A stretch of DNA of 64,000 nt, from positions 65,667,224 to 65,731,223 of the forward strand of contig OZ024719.1 of assembly GCA_964016875.1 (NCBI GenBank). The letters run 5' to 3'. Under the pieces are notes generated by a model. The model worked only from the letters and a program-made list of their open reading frames with translations. It was not told the DNA's origin and did not search any database. Position numbers and translations under genes: made by a program. How positions within the stretch are numbered: the first letter of the stretch is position 1; each line of letters begins with the position of its first letter. Of the stretch, positions 54,872 to 64,000 are shown piece after piece. This stretch comes from Fallopia convolvulus (Eukaryota; Streptophyta; Magnoliopsida; Caryophyllales; Polygonaceae).

Positions 54872-55731
54872 TCCTCACACACTTAAGCTTGTACAAAAAA
54901 TCAACAATAATACAGTATTAACATTGAGAAATTATGATAGTACTGATAAAACCATAACTACAATCCTCAACGATCTGTTCGTCCAACTAGGCCAATTAGC
55001 ATTTAGGGAACTAGCAATTATATGGTGATGTATATGGCACCAACGTAATAGACTTGTTTTCCAGCAAACCCCAAACGATTTCATCCAAAATTTAGAACAA
55101 TATACTAAAAATCAGATCAACCAGTGGAAAATAGCAAAAAATTGGAATGAGGATGAAGAATTTGAAGGACACACAAAAAGAAAATATAGTCAAAAAGAAA
55201 ATTGAGAAGGGTTGGAAGAAGCCAACAATTAATTTCTATAAACTAAACTTTGATGGTTCAAAATACAACCCTACCTCCTCTTCAACGGGCTTTGTGATTA
55301 GGGACCATAATGCCAATATCATAAGTATGGGCACGAAAATATATGGACCTAATTCAATGCTTCGGATAGAAGCGTTAGCATTACGTGATGGAATTAGAGC
55401 GGCCAAAAGCATGAGCATAAGTAATCTAGAAATAGAAGGTGACAACATAACAATTATTAATGCTATTAAAGGAATGAAAAAATGTCCATGGGAAATTGAG
55501 ATGTTGATATCGGATACCATGGTATCACTACACCAATTCAATAATACATTTATTCTTCATGTTGCTAGGGATTGCAATGTTGTGGCCGATAAAATTGCTA
55601 AGCTGGGCCACAACATCCCTAGCAACCTCCTGATGGACAATGAAGAACTTTGTGTTCTCATCCGCAAGAATGTTCTAAGATGTCTTCTGTAGGGGAATCC
55701 TAATTCTTACCAATATCAAAAAAAAAAAAAA
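54872..55731 (+). mobile_element. 5'-truncated LINE insertion
   Basis: The segment holds the end of a LINE ORF2 and finishes TCCTAATTCTTACCAATATC plus a run of A's. Similar flanks AAAGAGGTAGAGAATG (54856-54871) and AAAGAGATAGAGAAGG (55732-55747), 14 of 16 matching, look like its target duplication. Same family group as the full LINE at 40935-46905. Confidence 0.75.
55147..55692 (+). CDS. LINE RNase H domain, open (181 aa)
   Basis: The frame contains a complete plant-LINE RNase H: KLNFDGSKYN, RIEALALRDGIRAAKSM, LEIEGDNITIINAIKG, KCPWEIEMLISDTMV and HVARDCNVVADKIAKLGHN. The four acidic positions (D-E-D-D) are present. Upstream (55018-55146) the zf-RVT/linker part (WHQRNRLVFQQ) is in another frame, so this is a remnant of ORF2 rather than an independent gene, although the domain itself is uninterrupted. 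It stops at 55692 (TAG). Confidence 0.7.
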   Translation: MRMKNLKDTQKENIVKKKIEKGWKKPTINFYKLNFDGSKYNPTSSSTGFVIRDHNANIISMGTKIYGPNSMLRIEALALRDGIRAAKSMSISNLEIEGDNITIINAIKGMKKCPWEIEMLISDTMVSLHQFNNTFILHVARDCNVVADKIAKLGHNIPSNLLMDNEELCVLIRKNVLRCLL

Positions 55732-55747
55732 AAAGAGATAGAGAAGG

Positions 55748-57120
55748 CGAAGGCAAACGGCCTTAAGAGAAGGAGGAGGGTGGGGACCACATGAGTTAGG
55801 AGTAGGACAATTTTACAGCTATGAAAGTGACCCCACTCCCACCCCCCACCAACCAATACCGACTATTATGAACAACATATATTCATCGCCCCTAACTACT
55901 ACTAGTTGTTAGACCAAAAAACAACATACTAAATCATTACATACAAGAACAATGTGGATACTAGAATGAATTAGGTATTTTATCCTTTGCATGTGGCATT
56001 TTTCTCTTGTCTAATTTGATTATGGATTCATTTTGCTTTTAAAAACAAATGACTTTCTAATCTGTTCGGCAATGTTGGAATGACGTTTAAATGCGCTTAG
56101 GGTAGCTTATGAAAAGTGGAATATATAAGTAAATTAATGCATGTTCGACATTGGTAGTTGAAATAATAATCAAGGGGTAGAACATTATGGTGTTTTATGT
56201 GCATTGAAATTTGTCATTTCACCTTGTAATTTTGATCAACTATCTCTTACTTAACATCTTATTGCTTATTTGAAAAATAAGCATCTAATTTCATCTACTC
56301 ATTTCAACACATAATACTAGTAACATTAGCATTGGCTCCTATATACATTGAACGGCCCCTTAATTGCTTGTTTTATGAAATTTGTACTTAATGTGACATT
56401 GATTCTTCCCATATACCACAAAACTACATGTACTAGTATAGTTTAAGAAGGTTTGGTTCATTATCATAACCTGAATTTGACACAGCTCGTAACATATTAC
56501 ACAATAATCTGTTTCATTCAGTTCAAATGGCCAGAGCCACTCTAAGAAAAAGAAGGAAGTTCACCCAAAAAAAAGAAGGAAAGAAAAATGCATGCCAATT
56601 CTTTTGATCCCACCCTTTTTCTTTCCCTACATGAGATGGGTATGGAACAAGTAATCAAAGGATGATGATGATTCGTAAATCACATCACAGGAAAGATTAA
56701 GAATAGTCAAGTACACAGATTATAGCATCATTAGGTGGAACAAATAGTGTGGTGGGATTCATTCATATAGCAAGCATCAAATGACAAGTGGCGTTTCTTT
56801 TCAACAAGGCATTCTAACTGCTGATTAATTTATTTCTTTAAGAAATTAAAAAAACATGATCCGAGTCATGACCAACTCCAAGAAGCAAACGCTGCCAAGC
56901 AACATAACCTCCTTCTACTACTACTACTTACCTAATCAATAGCCCTAATCCTAAGCAAAAACTCAATCTTCCATTTTTATAAATAAATAAATAAATAATC
57001 CAAATTTGCCAGAAAAGAAGAAAAGTAAAACTCCACAACAAAAAAGAAGAAAAAACAGAGAGCAACAACAAGAAAAAAGGAGATAGAAAACAAAAGAAGG
57101 CCCAATACATTATAGATGAG
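55748..57120. other. Upstream region of KNAT7
   Basis: AT-rich sequence with purine-rich stretches on the plus strand at 57000-57090. No gene recognised. Confidence 0.5.
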
Positions 57121-57397
57121 AGAATTCAGATGATTTTCACAGCTTTTATCTGTGATCCCCACCCTCCTCTTTCTTCTTTCATAGAAATGATTCTGTAGCT
57201 CTTTCTTTCTCTCTCTCTCTCTCGCTATCGATCCATCCCCTGTTTCTCTGCATCCTCTTCAGAAAGGCCTGCAAACAAATAAAAAGGCAAAGGAAATAAA
57301 AACCCTATTTTTATGTATCGCTCTTGTTCCTCCTCCATCGTCTTCTTATCTCACTGATCTTTCGTTTTTCCATAGGAAAGATAGAATCTTTTTCTGT

Positions 57398-57460
57398 GAA
57401 AACAGAGCCTCTCTGTGGGCAATAGATAGTGCCCACAGTGGCAGAGAGGGCCTCTGTTCA
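57398..57460 (+). promoter_or_regulatory. Imperfect hairpin in the KNAT7 upstream/leader region
   Basis: CTGTGGGC (57413-57420) pairs perfectly with GCCCACAG (57431-57438) around a 10-base loop AATAGATAGT. The stem continues, after a small bulge, with CAGAGCCTCT against AGAGAGGGCCTCTG. It lies about 375 bp before the KNAT7 ATG, in the CT-rich segment that is likely the 5' leader. It could be a structured leader or a small-RNA precursor; neither is shown. Confidence 0.45.
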
Positions 57461-57832
57461 CAAAAACAAAAAAACAATAAATTTAAAAGCTTGTGTGATT
57501 TCAATAATTCAAGCCCCAATATTTTGTTTCATCCTTCCCTCTACTCAGAAATCTGTTTCTTTTCTTCTTTCTGCTACCTCTGCCCTAGTAGTACCTATAC
57601 AAGAAACAACACAGTTTACTCTGTTTCACAGTACATTTATAGGGTACCTTTTTCTAATAGCTATAGCAATTGTGCTTCTCTCTAACTTTCTATTTTTTAA
57701 TCATTATATATATTTTTTTTCCTTCAATTCAACCCTAGTTTTTAAAATTCTGTCTTCTCCTCCTCTCTTCAATTCAACCTCCTCCAAGAGAAGAAAAAAG
57801 GCACAAGCTTTTTCGGAATTGGGGAAAAAAAA

Positions 57833-60552
57833 ATGCAAGAACAGGGATTGCTAGGGATGATGGGCGGCGGCGGAGGAATCGGTGGTTTGGGTGGCGGAGG
57901 AGAGATGTCGGCGATGGGCGACCACCAGCACCAGTACCAACAGATGAAGGCGGAGATAGCAAGTCACCCGCTGTACGAGCAGCTACTGTCGGCACACGTG
58001 TCCTGCCTGCGAGTGGCCACGCCGATCGATCAGCTGCCGTTGATCGACGCCCAATTGTCGCAGTCTCATCATCTTCTCCGATCCTACGCTGCTTCTCAGA
58101 GCTACCAGTCTCTCTCCCCCCATGAAAGACAGGAGCTTGACGACTTCTTGGTGATTAATTTCCCCTTTCCCCTTTCTCTTATTCCTTCATTTTTTTTGTT
58201 GCTTTTTTAGGAAAATTCTTCATCTATGGTTTTTCCCAACCTGTTTTTCATCAATTTATAGTGCTTGATCATTGCGATTGATATCAAGAGTCGTTAATTT
58301 TGAGTATTGCTGGGATTTGTTGTGATTAAATTGGCGATGGTTTGTAAACATAGGGACAATATGTGGTAATGCTGTGTTCGTTCAAAGAGCAGCTCCAGCA
58401 ACATGTGAGGATTCATGCTGTGGAAGCAGTCATGGCTTGCCGTGAAATCGAACAGACTTTGCAAAACCTCACAGGTTAGTTTAATCATATGTTTCTTTGA
58501 CATAAAAACAACGACTAGTATACGTATTCATCCGGATAATATAAACATATATGTATTACAATATTATATAAACCCAAAGTATGAAATAAAATAGTTGTGT
58601 CTTGTGTGTATTGGTCTGCTTCCTTTTTTATACTTATACTATAATATTTTAGCAGCCGAGGTTGCATATTGAACAATGAAATACTAATGTAGTTGCATAT
58701 AATTATGCATGCCTCATTTTTAAATTTCGCCTGATTGATAAGAAACGGCTTCATGCCTTTGTGGTTGAGTTAAAATCCCTGGCGATTTCGATCAGAAGTA
58801 CACTTAATATTTAACGAATTATTTGCTGAAAACATAAACTTTTTTGGATTTAAAAAAACCTGTCTGAAATGGAATGAAAATACAGTCTTAAACTCTACTA
58901 TAACTTACCCCCAAGTGAAAATGGTTTGATGAAATGTTGCGGTAAGAATATGATTTATAGTTAATTTGATGTGTTTATTCTACCAAACATTTAACTCTAA
59001 GAATATAATAAGTAGCATATAACAAATATGTTAGGTAGGATATCAAATATAGTGATATTTTCTACCAAACATTTAATATTTAATATGGGACCTTAGGGTA
59101 GCCTATCTTACAAAATTAAAACTTAATTAATGAGGTGCATAATATTTTCTTGGTGCCTTGGTGGGGATCGTAAGGTCTTAGAAGATATGCAAGGTGGGTC
59201 CGGTTTGTGTGGGCCATATGGACATAAAATTCTTACGATTTTTCAATTCTTGTTTTATTTTTCCCTCTTTAATGTAAACGCGTAACCGGATAAAATGAAT
59301 GAAATGAGACTTTAAAACCTATAACAAATGCATGATACATCCCATCAACTCTTCTTGATAATTAAAGATAGGAAAGGTGGGTGGATTAAGACTTGTAGAG
59401 TATTGGTCTTTAATATATGAAAACTGACCGGTGGGTGCAATGGGACCCGTTGGATATAATATTCTCAAGACTTTGAATAACTATTACCTATCTATGTACC
59501 AATCGAATATTGGGTTTGTTGAAATGATAATATTGCTTCACCATCGATCCATGAACCATGATCATTGTTATGTATGGGTGGCTTGATAGTAGGAAATATG
59601 AGAGATGTTAGGAGGTTTTCGGGTTTTATTCTTGTATTCGTCTTTTCACTTTAACGAAAAATCAAATTTCACCAGTCAACAAACTGATTTACTTGGTTTC
59701 GGGATGCTTGTCCAGCTGGATTAAGAGCTCGGGGTTTGCCAGGTGGAATTCTTGTCATAAAAGAAATACAAAAAAATATTGCTTGACCATCTAAAACAAA
59801 CTGCATTATAAGTAGAAAAAAGCTTATATGATCAAATTTCATCATTAAGTTTTCTACAATCGTGGCTTGGGTTAAAATTTTGGATTAATATATATGATTT
59901 TCTTTGGTTTTAGGAGCTACATTAGGAGAGGGAACAGGAGCAACAATGTCAGATGATGAAGATGATCAATTCCAACTACAGTTAGATTACTCAGGCGGAG
60001 GATCGTCAGATGCGCATGACCTCATGGGATTAGGCCCCCTTCTTCCTACTGAATCCGAAAGGACTCTCATGGAGAGAGTTCGACACGAGCTCAAGCTCGA
60101 GCTAAAGCAGGTCAGTAAAAATGTTTTGATCAAAAACACAATCCCAGGAAAATCTTTTGCAAACTCATGAACATGGGTTCTGAATTGCAGGGATTCAAAT
60201 CAAGAATTGAAGATGTGAGGGAAGAGATACTGAGGAAGAGAAGGGCAGGAAAATTACCAGGAGACACCACTTCTGTGCTCAAAGAATGGTGGCAACAGCA
60301 CTCAAAGTGGCCTTATCCAACTGTAAGTAGTACTATCCATAATAATACTTGCTGTATAAACATCTCATTATTTTCTAGAGTCGCTGAACAATATAAATGC
60401 CCATTTTGCAGGAAGATGACAAGGCGAAGCTTGTGGAGGAGACGGGTTTGCAGCTCAAGCAAATCAACAACTGGTTCATAAACCAGAGGAAGAGAAACTG
60501 GCACAACAATTCTCAGTCTGTGAATACTCTCAAGTCGAAGCGCAAGCGATAG
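57833..60552 (+). CDS. KNAT7: Class II KNOX homeodomain protein, KNAT7-like
   Basis: A TALE homeodomain transcription factor; KNAT7 represses and tunes secondary-wall (lignin, xylan) synthesis in stems with MYB, BLH and OFP partners. Five exons: 57833-58150, 58354-58474, 59914-60110, 60191-60322, 60412-60552 (318, 121, 197, 132, 141 nt), all with GT...AG introns, giving 302 residues. KNOX1 covers about 38-82 (EIASHPLYEQLLSAHVSCLR), KNOX2 about 100-146 (QYVVMLCSFKEQLQQHVRIH), ELK about 200-221 (ERVRHELKLELKQGFKSRIE), and the homeodomain with its PYP loop (253-255) and NNWFINQRKRNW follows. The start MQEQGLLGMM and the end NTLKSKRKR are characteristic of KNAT7 rather than KNAT3/4/5. A Gly-rich insert lies at residues 11-23. 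Intron 2 is 1.4 kb. A CT-rich leader with (CT)n near 57205 precedes the ATG. No defect seen. Confidence 0.95.
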
Positions 60553-61110
60553 AGGGTTGAAACCGAGCATTTTCCAACATACAGAAGATGATCACAAAAA
60601 GTTATGATGCAAAATACCCATTTTAGGTGTACGTATGTAGCCAACAGGCCAAGTCCCAATCCTTTCTAACCCAGAAAACAAAAACCCATTTTCTTTGTGT
60701 TAATGTAATGAAAAAAGAACGAATGCTGAATTAGGTTTTGCAGGGCGTGTAATCTTTTGCAGGCCATATTTCATGTAAAATTGGTCATATATACATTGAA
60801 GACTGATATTTTTCTGTTTACTCTCACCAGATTCTACTCTGTAAGATATATACTACTACTATGTTCTTGGAGATTTCACTTTGAGTTGTACTTTACTGTT
60901 TCCCCAAAATGAAATGGAACAGGAGGACAAGAGAGCGAATAAATCCTCTTTCATCCACAAGATAATAATCAAATTATTTTTCTACAAAACACCAGGTTTA
61001 CTAGCTGAAAACTCAAGTCTCATCATAAATCATAATTATAATTGCATTATTAATGGTATTAGTATTACAGTGGAAAGTACCAAACAGGTTCGACTGACCA
61101 TGTGACTTCC
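60553..61110. other. Convergent 3' flanks of KNAT7 and MSRA
   Basis: 558 bp separate the two stop codons and should hold both 3' UTRs. No separate gene is seen. Confidence 0.6.
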
Positions 61111-62705
61111 TTAGCCGTAGCATCGAATAGGATCATTGCAACCTTTCTCAGTGGACTGTCTGAATCCAAATCGGCCTCCCTTTGCAAGGTATTGCTGGTG
61201 ATACTCTTCAGCTCTATAGAACTTTTTTGCAGGCAGGATTTCTGTAACTATCTTCCTGTTTAATTGCTTCTGCTGCTTCTCCAAAGATTCCAAAGCGGCT
61301 TTCTCTTGCTCGGGTGTGTAGAAGTATATTCCTGATCTATATTGTGTGCCTACATCATTTCCCTGATGCAAAAGCATATAGCCCTTTTTTATACACAAGT
61401 ATTCATCACACATTGTCTTAGTAGGAACTTGTTCCACAATGTACATTCAGTTTAAAAGGAAGGATGAAATGCCATTTAATGGTTTATAATGCAATGCAAC
61501 AGCCTAATGATCATGAGAGATATTTTGACCTTAAAGTTTCCACCCTACCTCTTCTAAGAGCATACTGACATCATTATGAAAATCCAACTGAGTATTTTTA
61601 CAGACATGACAGCCATCTGTAGAGCTCAAGTCTAAGAAGGAATGCAGCTTGTTTATGAAGAAATTGAGAAGAGAATATTGGTAGGTCAAGGTTCATAGAG
61701 AGATAAATAATACAGCCACTCCGCTTTTCAATTTAGCAACCAATGCCAGAACAATTCAATGAGATAATTTCATTCAAATCAAGTCAAGACCGAGAAAAGG
61801 AATTGCTTAATGTTCAAAAGTTTAAGCGCAAAGCCAGAACATTCAAGACCAAGCCATTAGACGTCAGAGATCAACCACAGAACTACAGAAGCAACCCACT
61901 CAAATTGAGCAAAGCCAAGATCTAATCATACGCAACAAGCAATCTGATCTCTGCACCACAAAACTTGCCACATCCATATAAGCTCAGACTTCAGATTAGT
62001 TTAAAACAGCAAACAATCATACAAAAGTTGAACTCAAAACATTAATTCCATAAATCAGCTTCTCAAAAGAGGCAAATTCAACCAAAATCACACTCATTAT
62101 CAACACCAAAACCTCAAATTCATAATCAACAACCAAAAGCTCAAATTCATAATCAACAACCAAAACCTCAAATTGCATACCTGACGATTAAGCGTAGTAG
62201 GATCATGCCTGCCCCAGAAAACATCGAGCAGATCATCGAAGCTACATTCCTTGGGATCATACTGAACCCTAACGACCTCCGAATGGCCAGTCACCCCCGA
62301 ACAAATATCATCATAAGTAGGATTATGAAGCAATCCTTGGGTATAACCGACCTCGGTCTTGCTCACCCCCGGAACTCTCTGGAAAGCCAATTCGACTCCC
62401 CAGAAGCATCCGGCGCCGAATTGCGCGAATTGCTGGCCGGGCGCCGGGAGGTCGTCGTCGGGGCCCTGGGCAATCGCCGCCGAGGCGGGGTCAGAGGTCG
62501 CGGCCGCCTCGGGTGATCGGAATCCAGAGCGGAGCTTGTCAAACAAGCCCGCCATGGGGTTTCGAAGGAGAGCGAAGGGCCTGGAAGGAGAAGGGGATAA
62601 GGAGAGAGATCGGGAAGGCTTGATGTTGAGAAGGAGAAGAGGAGATGAGGAAGAGGAGGAGGCTAAGGCGGTGGAGACGGCGGGCTTGAGGGTGTGAAGA
62701 ATCAT
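61111..62705 (-). CDS. MSRA4: Plastid-type peptide methionine sulfoxide reductase A
   Basis: MSRA reduces the S-epimer of methionine sulfoxide in proteins using thioredoxin. Two exons on the minus strand, 62705-62181 and 61362-61111 (525 and 252 nt), with a GT...AG intron of 818 bp, give 258 residues, the length I recall for Arabidopsis plastid MSRA4. The N-terminus is Ser/Leu/Pro-rich (MILHTLKPAVSTALASSSSS) and looks like a plastid transit peptide. The catalytic motif GCFWG is at 99-103 with Cys100. GYTQGLLHNPTYDDICSG and GHSEVVRVQYDP follow. Exon 2 reads GNDVGTQYRSGIYFYTPEQE and ends KGCNDPIRCYG with two resolving cysteines (250, 256). A tandem copy lies immediately upstream. Confidence 0.95.
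62113..62174. repeat. 27-bp tandem repeat at the MSRA intron donor
   Basis: CTCAAATTCATAATCAACAA starts at 62113 and 62140, and a partial third copy starts at 62167 (CTCAAATTGCATAC). The third copy overlaps the GTATGC splice donor of the MSRA intron on the minus strand. Confidence 0.8.
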
Positions 62706-63794
62706 ATTGTGGTGTTGGTTGGATGGATTTTGGTATCCTCTGCTGTAATGGCGGACTTGTGTGGGTAAGATTGAGTGAACGTTATAGAGTTAATTCTCTT
62801 TGACTTGGTGTAGTGAAGCCTGCCTGGACAGACGAATGCCCACAATTTATTTGTGGACTCTTTTAAACTAGAACTTTCGAATTCTAGACTAAGATGCTTA
62901 ATCTAGAATTTAATTGACACTAAAAAGGTTTTTGAGAGAGTCTCACCAGAAACCGGAATCATTCCATGTACGGAGATTTTTACCCGGCCAAGTGGTAAAG
63001 TGACATTAGACTTTAATAATATTGGCTAGATGTCGTCGTGATAGAGACTGATGAAGATGCTTATTTGGCCAAGTGGTAAAGTGACACTAGACTTTTATAA
63101 TGTTGGCTAGACGGTAATGACATTGTAACGGTCTACCCTTGAAACAGTTGCACAAAGCACCCCGAAACAGTACTAACATTGAAATGGTCTACCCGTGAAA
63201 AGATAGCACAAAGCACCCAGACATAGAGCTACGTTGGTTGATCGAAGCGGCTGATTCATATGACAACAATAAAAAGACATACAAAAACGAAGGTATGTCT
63301 TATTGGGCCTCCAATCCGGTAAAGTTTGAACCACAAAAGTATAAACATAGGTAATATTTTGTGCATTTTTGTTTAGGGTTTTCACTTCAACTGATGATAC
63401 TAACCTAATTGATGATGACCAAGCTATTAAAACCCATTTTGAGATGCGGATAGGCATGCACAAAAAAAAATGTACAATGCAGTTTTTCAATGATAAACCA
63501 AGCCAAAGAGATCAATCTGGCAAGTTTGTAGGCTCAGCCATTAGATCAAATGTAACGGTGCAACGGTCTCACTGGATCTTTGTGCATCCGCTACAAGTTC
63601 TTCTAATTAAAGGAGACAAGCCAGCTTCAGCATTCAACAAGTCTATATGAACTCCATTTCTAATTCAGCACACAAATGCAGAGGCAAATGGAAACTCATA
63701 GAAAACTTAACTACCTGCAAACCCAGAGTCATTATAACAAAAGCCACTCCTAAACATAACTATATACATAATACACAGAAGACAAGGAGACTGA
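62706..63794. other. Region between tandem MSRA genes, with two short tandem duplications
   Basis: GGCCAAGTGGTAAAGTGACA starts at 62986 and recurs at 63067 (81-bp period). GGTCTACCC with GCACAAAGCACCC recurs at about 63130 and 63186 (56-bp period). The region should contain the promoter of the first MSRA gene and the 3' UTR of the second. The frames at 63369-63868 match no known family. Confidence 0.6.
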
Positions 63795-64000
63795 TTAGCC
63801 ATAGCAACGAATCGGGTCATTGCAGCCTTTTTCAGCAGACTGTTTGGATCCAAATCGACCGCCCTTAGCAAGATATTGCTGGTGATACTCTTCAGCTCTG
63901 TAGAACTTCTTAGCAGGCAGGATCTCTGTCACTATCTTCCTGTTTAATAGCTGCTGATGTTTCTCCAAGGATTCCTGAGCTGCTTTCTCCTGCTCCGGTG
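63795..64000 (-). CDS. MSRA: Second MSRA copy, last exon, cut by the window edge
   Basis: On the minus strand the sequence encodes PEQEKAAQESLEKHQQLLNR, then LPAKKFYRAEEYHQQYLAKG and KGCNDPIRCYG with TAA at 63797-63795. This matches the last exon of the MSRA gene at 61111-62705, with changes such as KHQQ for KQQK and FGSKQ for FGFRQ. Both C-terminal resolving cysteines are kept. The remainder, with the catalytic GCFWG exon, lies beyond 64000. The two copies are head-to-tail, about 1.1 kb apart. Confidence 0.92.
   Translation of the reverse strand, partial: PEQEKAAQESLEKHQQLLNRKIVTEILPAKKFYRAEEYHQQYLAKGGRFGSKQSAEKGCNDPIRCYG

Noticed and set aside
1..64000. CRISPR, phage, operon-like or toxin-antitoxin systems
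   Set aside because: All genes are eukaryotic with introns, and repeats are transposons or tandem duplications; nothing with regular repeat-spacer structure was seen.

Overview
The window is nuclear DNA from a eudicot plant. It contains spliced genes with plant-type introns, plant transcription factor families (MIKC MADS-box, class II KNOX), a plastid-type methionine sulfoxide reductase, and many plant mobile elements (Sirevirus-like Copia, a Ty3/gypsy-type remnant, L1-type LINEs, hAT, Stowaway and MULE-like elements). The species cannot be decided from the sequence. No prokaryotic system, CRISPR array, tRNA or rRNA gene was seen.

Layout. 1-20.3 kb is a retrotransposon block. A 9.4-kb Sirevirus-like Copia element (1313-10745, target duplication CTATT) has a decayed gag and pol but an open envelope-like third ORF. 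An internally deleted gypsy-like element follows (12448-13918). A related 6.1-kb Copia element (14176-20313, target duplication AAGGC) has lost most of pol. 20.3-26 kb holds MITE-type elements and the 5' piece of a PGRL1 gene that breaks off inside exon 2 and runs into a repeat array.

26.5-36.3 kb carries two complete genes that converge: a 10-exon CCS52A/Fizzy-related APC/C activator (502 aa, + strand) and a 7-exon SOC1-clade MADS-box gene (219 aa, - strand). A solo LTR and a Stowaway-like MITE lie in the introns of the MADS gene. PGRL1, FZR and AGL14/AGL19 are also neighbours in Arabidopsis, in both duplicated chromosome 4 blocks (from memory), so this is probably an ancestral gene neighbourhood. 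The PGRL1 fragment is then a truncated resident gene rather than a transposed piece.

36.4-57 kb is gene-poor and full of transposons. A nearly complete L1-type LINE (40935-46905, 17-bp target duplication) is inserted into a Stowaway MITE. Two shorter LINE tails of the same kind with RNase H lie at 36.5 and 55 kb, and a third RNase H remnant at 47.6 kb. There are also a solo LTR, hAT elements with clear 8-bp duplications, and a Copia element reduced to its LTRs plus RNase H. 57.8-64 kb is genic again: a KNAT7-type class II KNOX gene (302 aa, + strand) converges on a plastid-type MSRA gene (258 aa, - strand), and the last exon of a second tandem MSRA copy runs off the window edge.

The genes do not form a pathway. 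FZR drives cell-cycle exit and endoreduplication, the MADS gene belongs to a flowering-time/meristem clade, KNAT7 regulates secondary walls, and MSRA repairs oxidised methionine. Regulatory signals seen directly are two E2F-type sites 28 bp apart before FZR, two perfect CArG boxes 28 bp apart before the MADS gene, and a hairpin before KNAT7. The most novel-looking observations are the splice-acceptor-like tract at the gag/pol junction shared by both Sirevirus-like elements, a possible internal promoter before the envelope-like ORF, and a 611-codon unrecognised ORF1 in the LINE.
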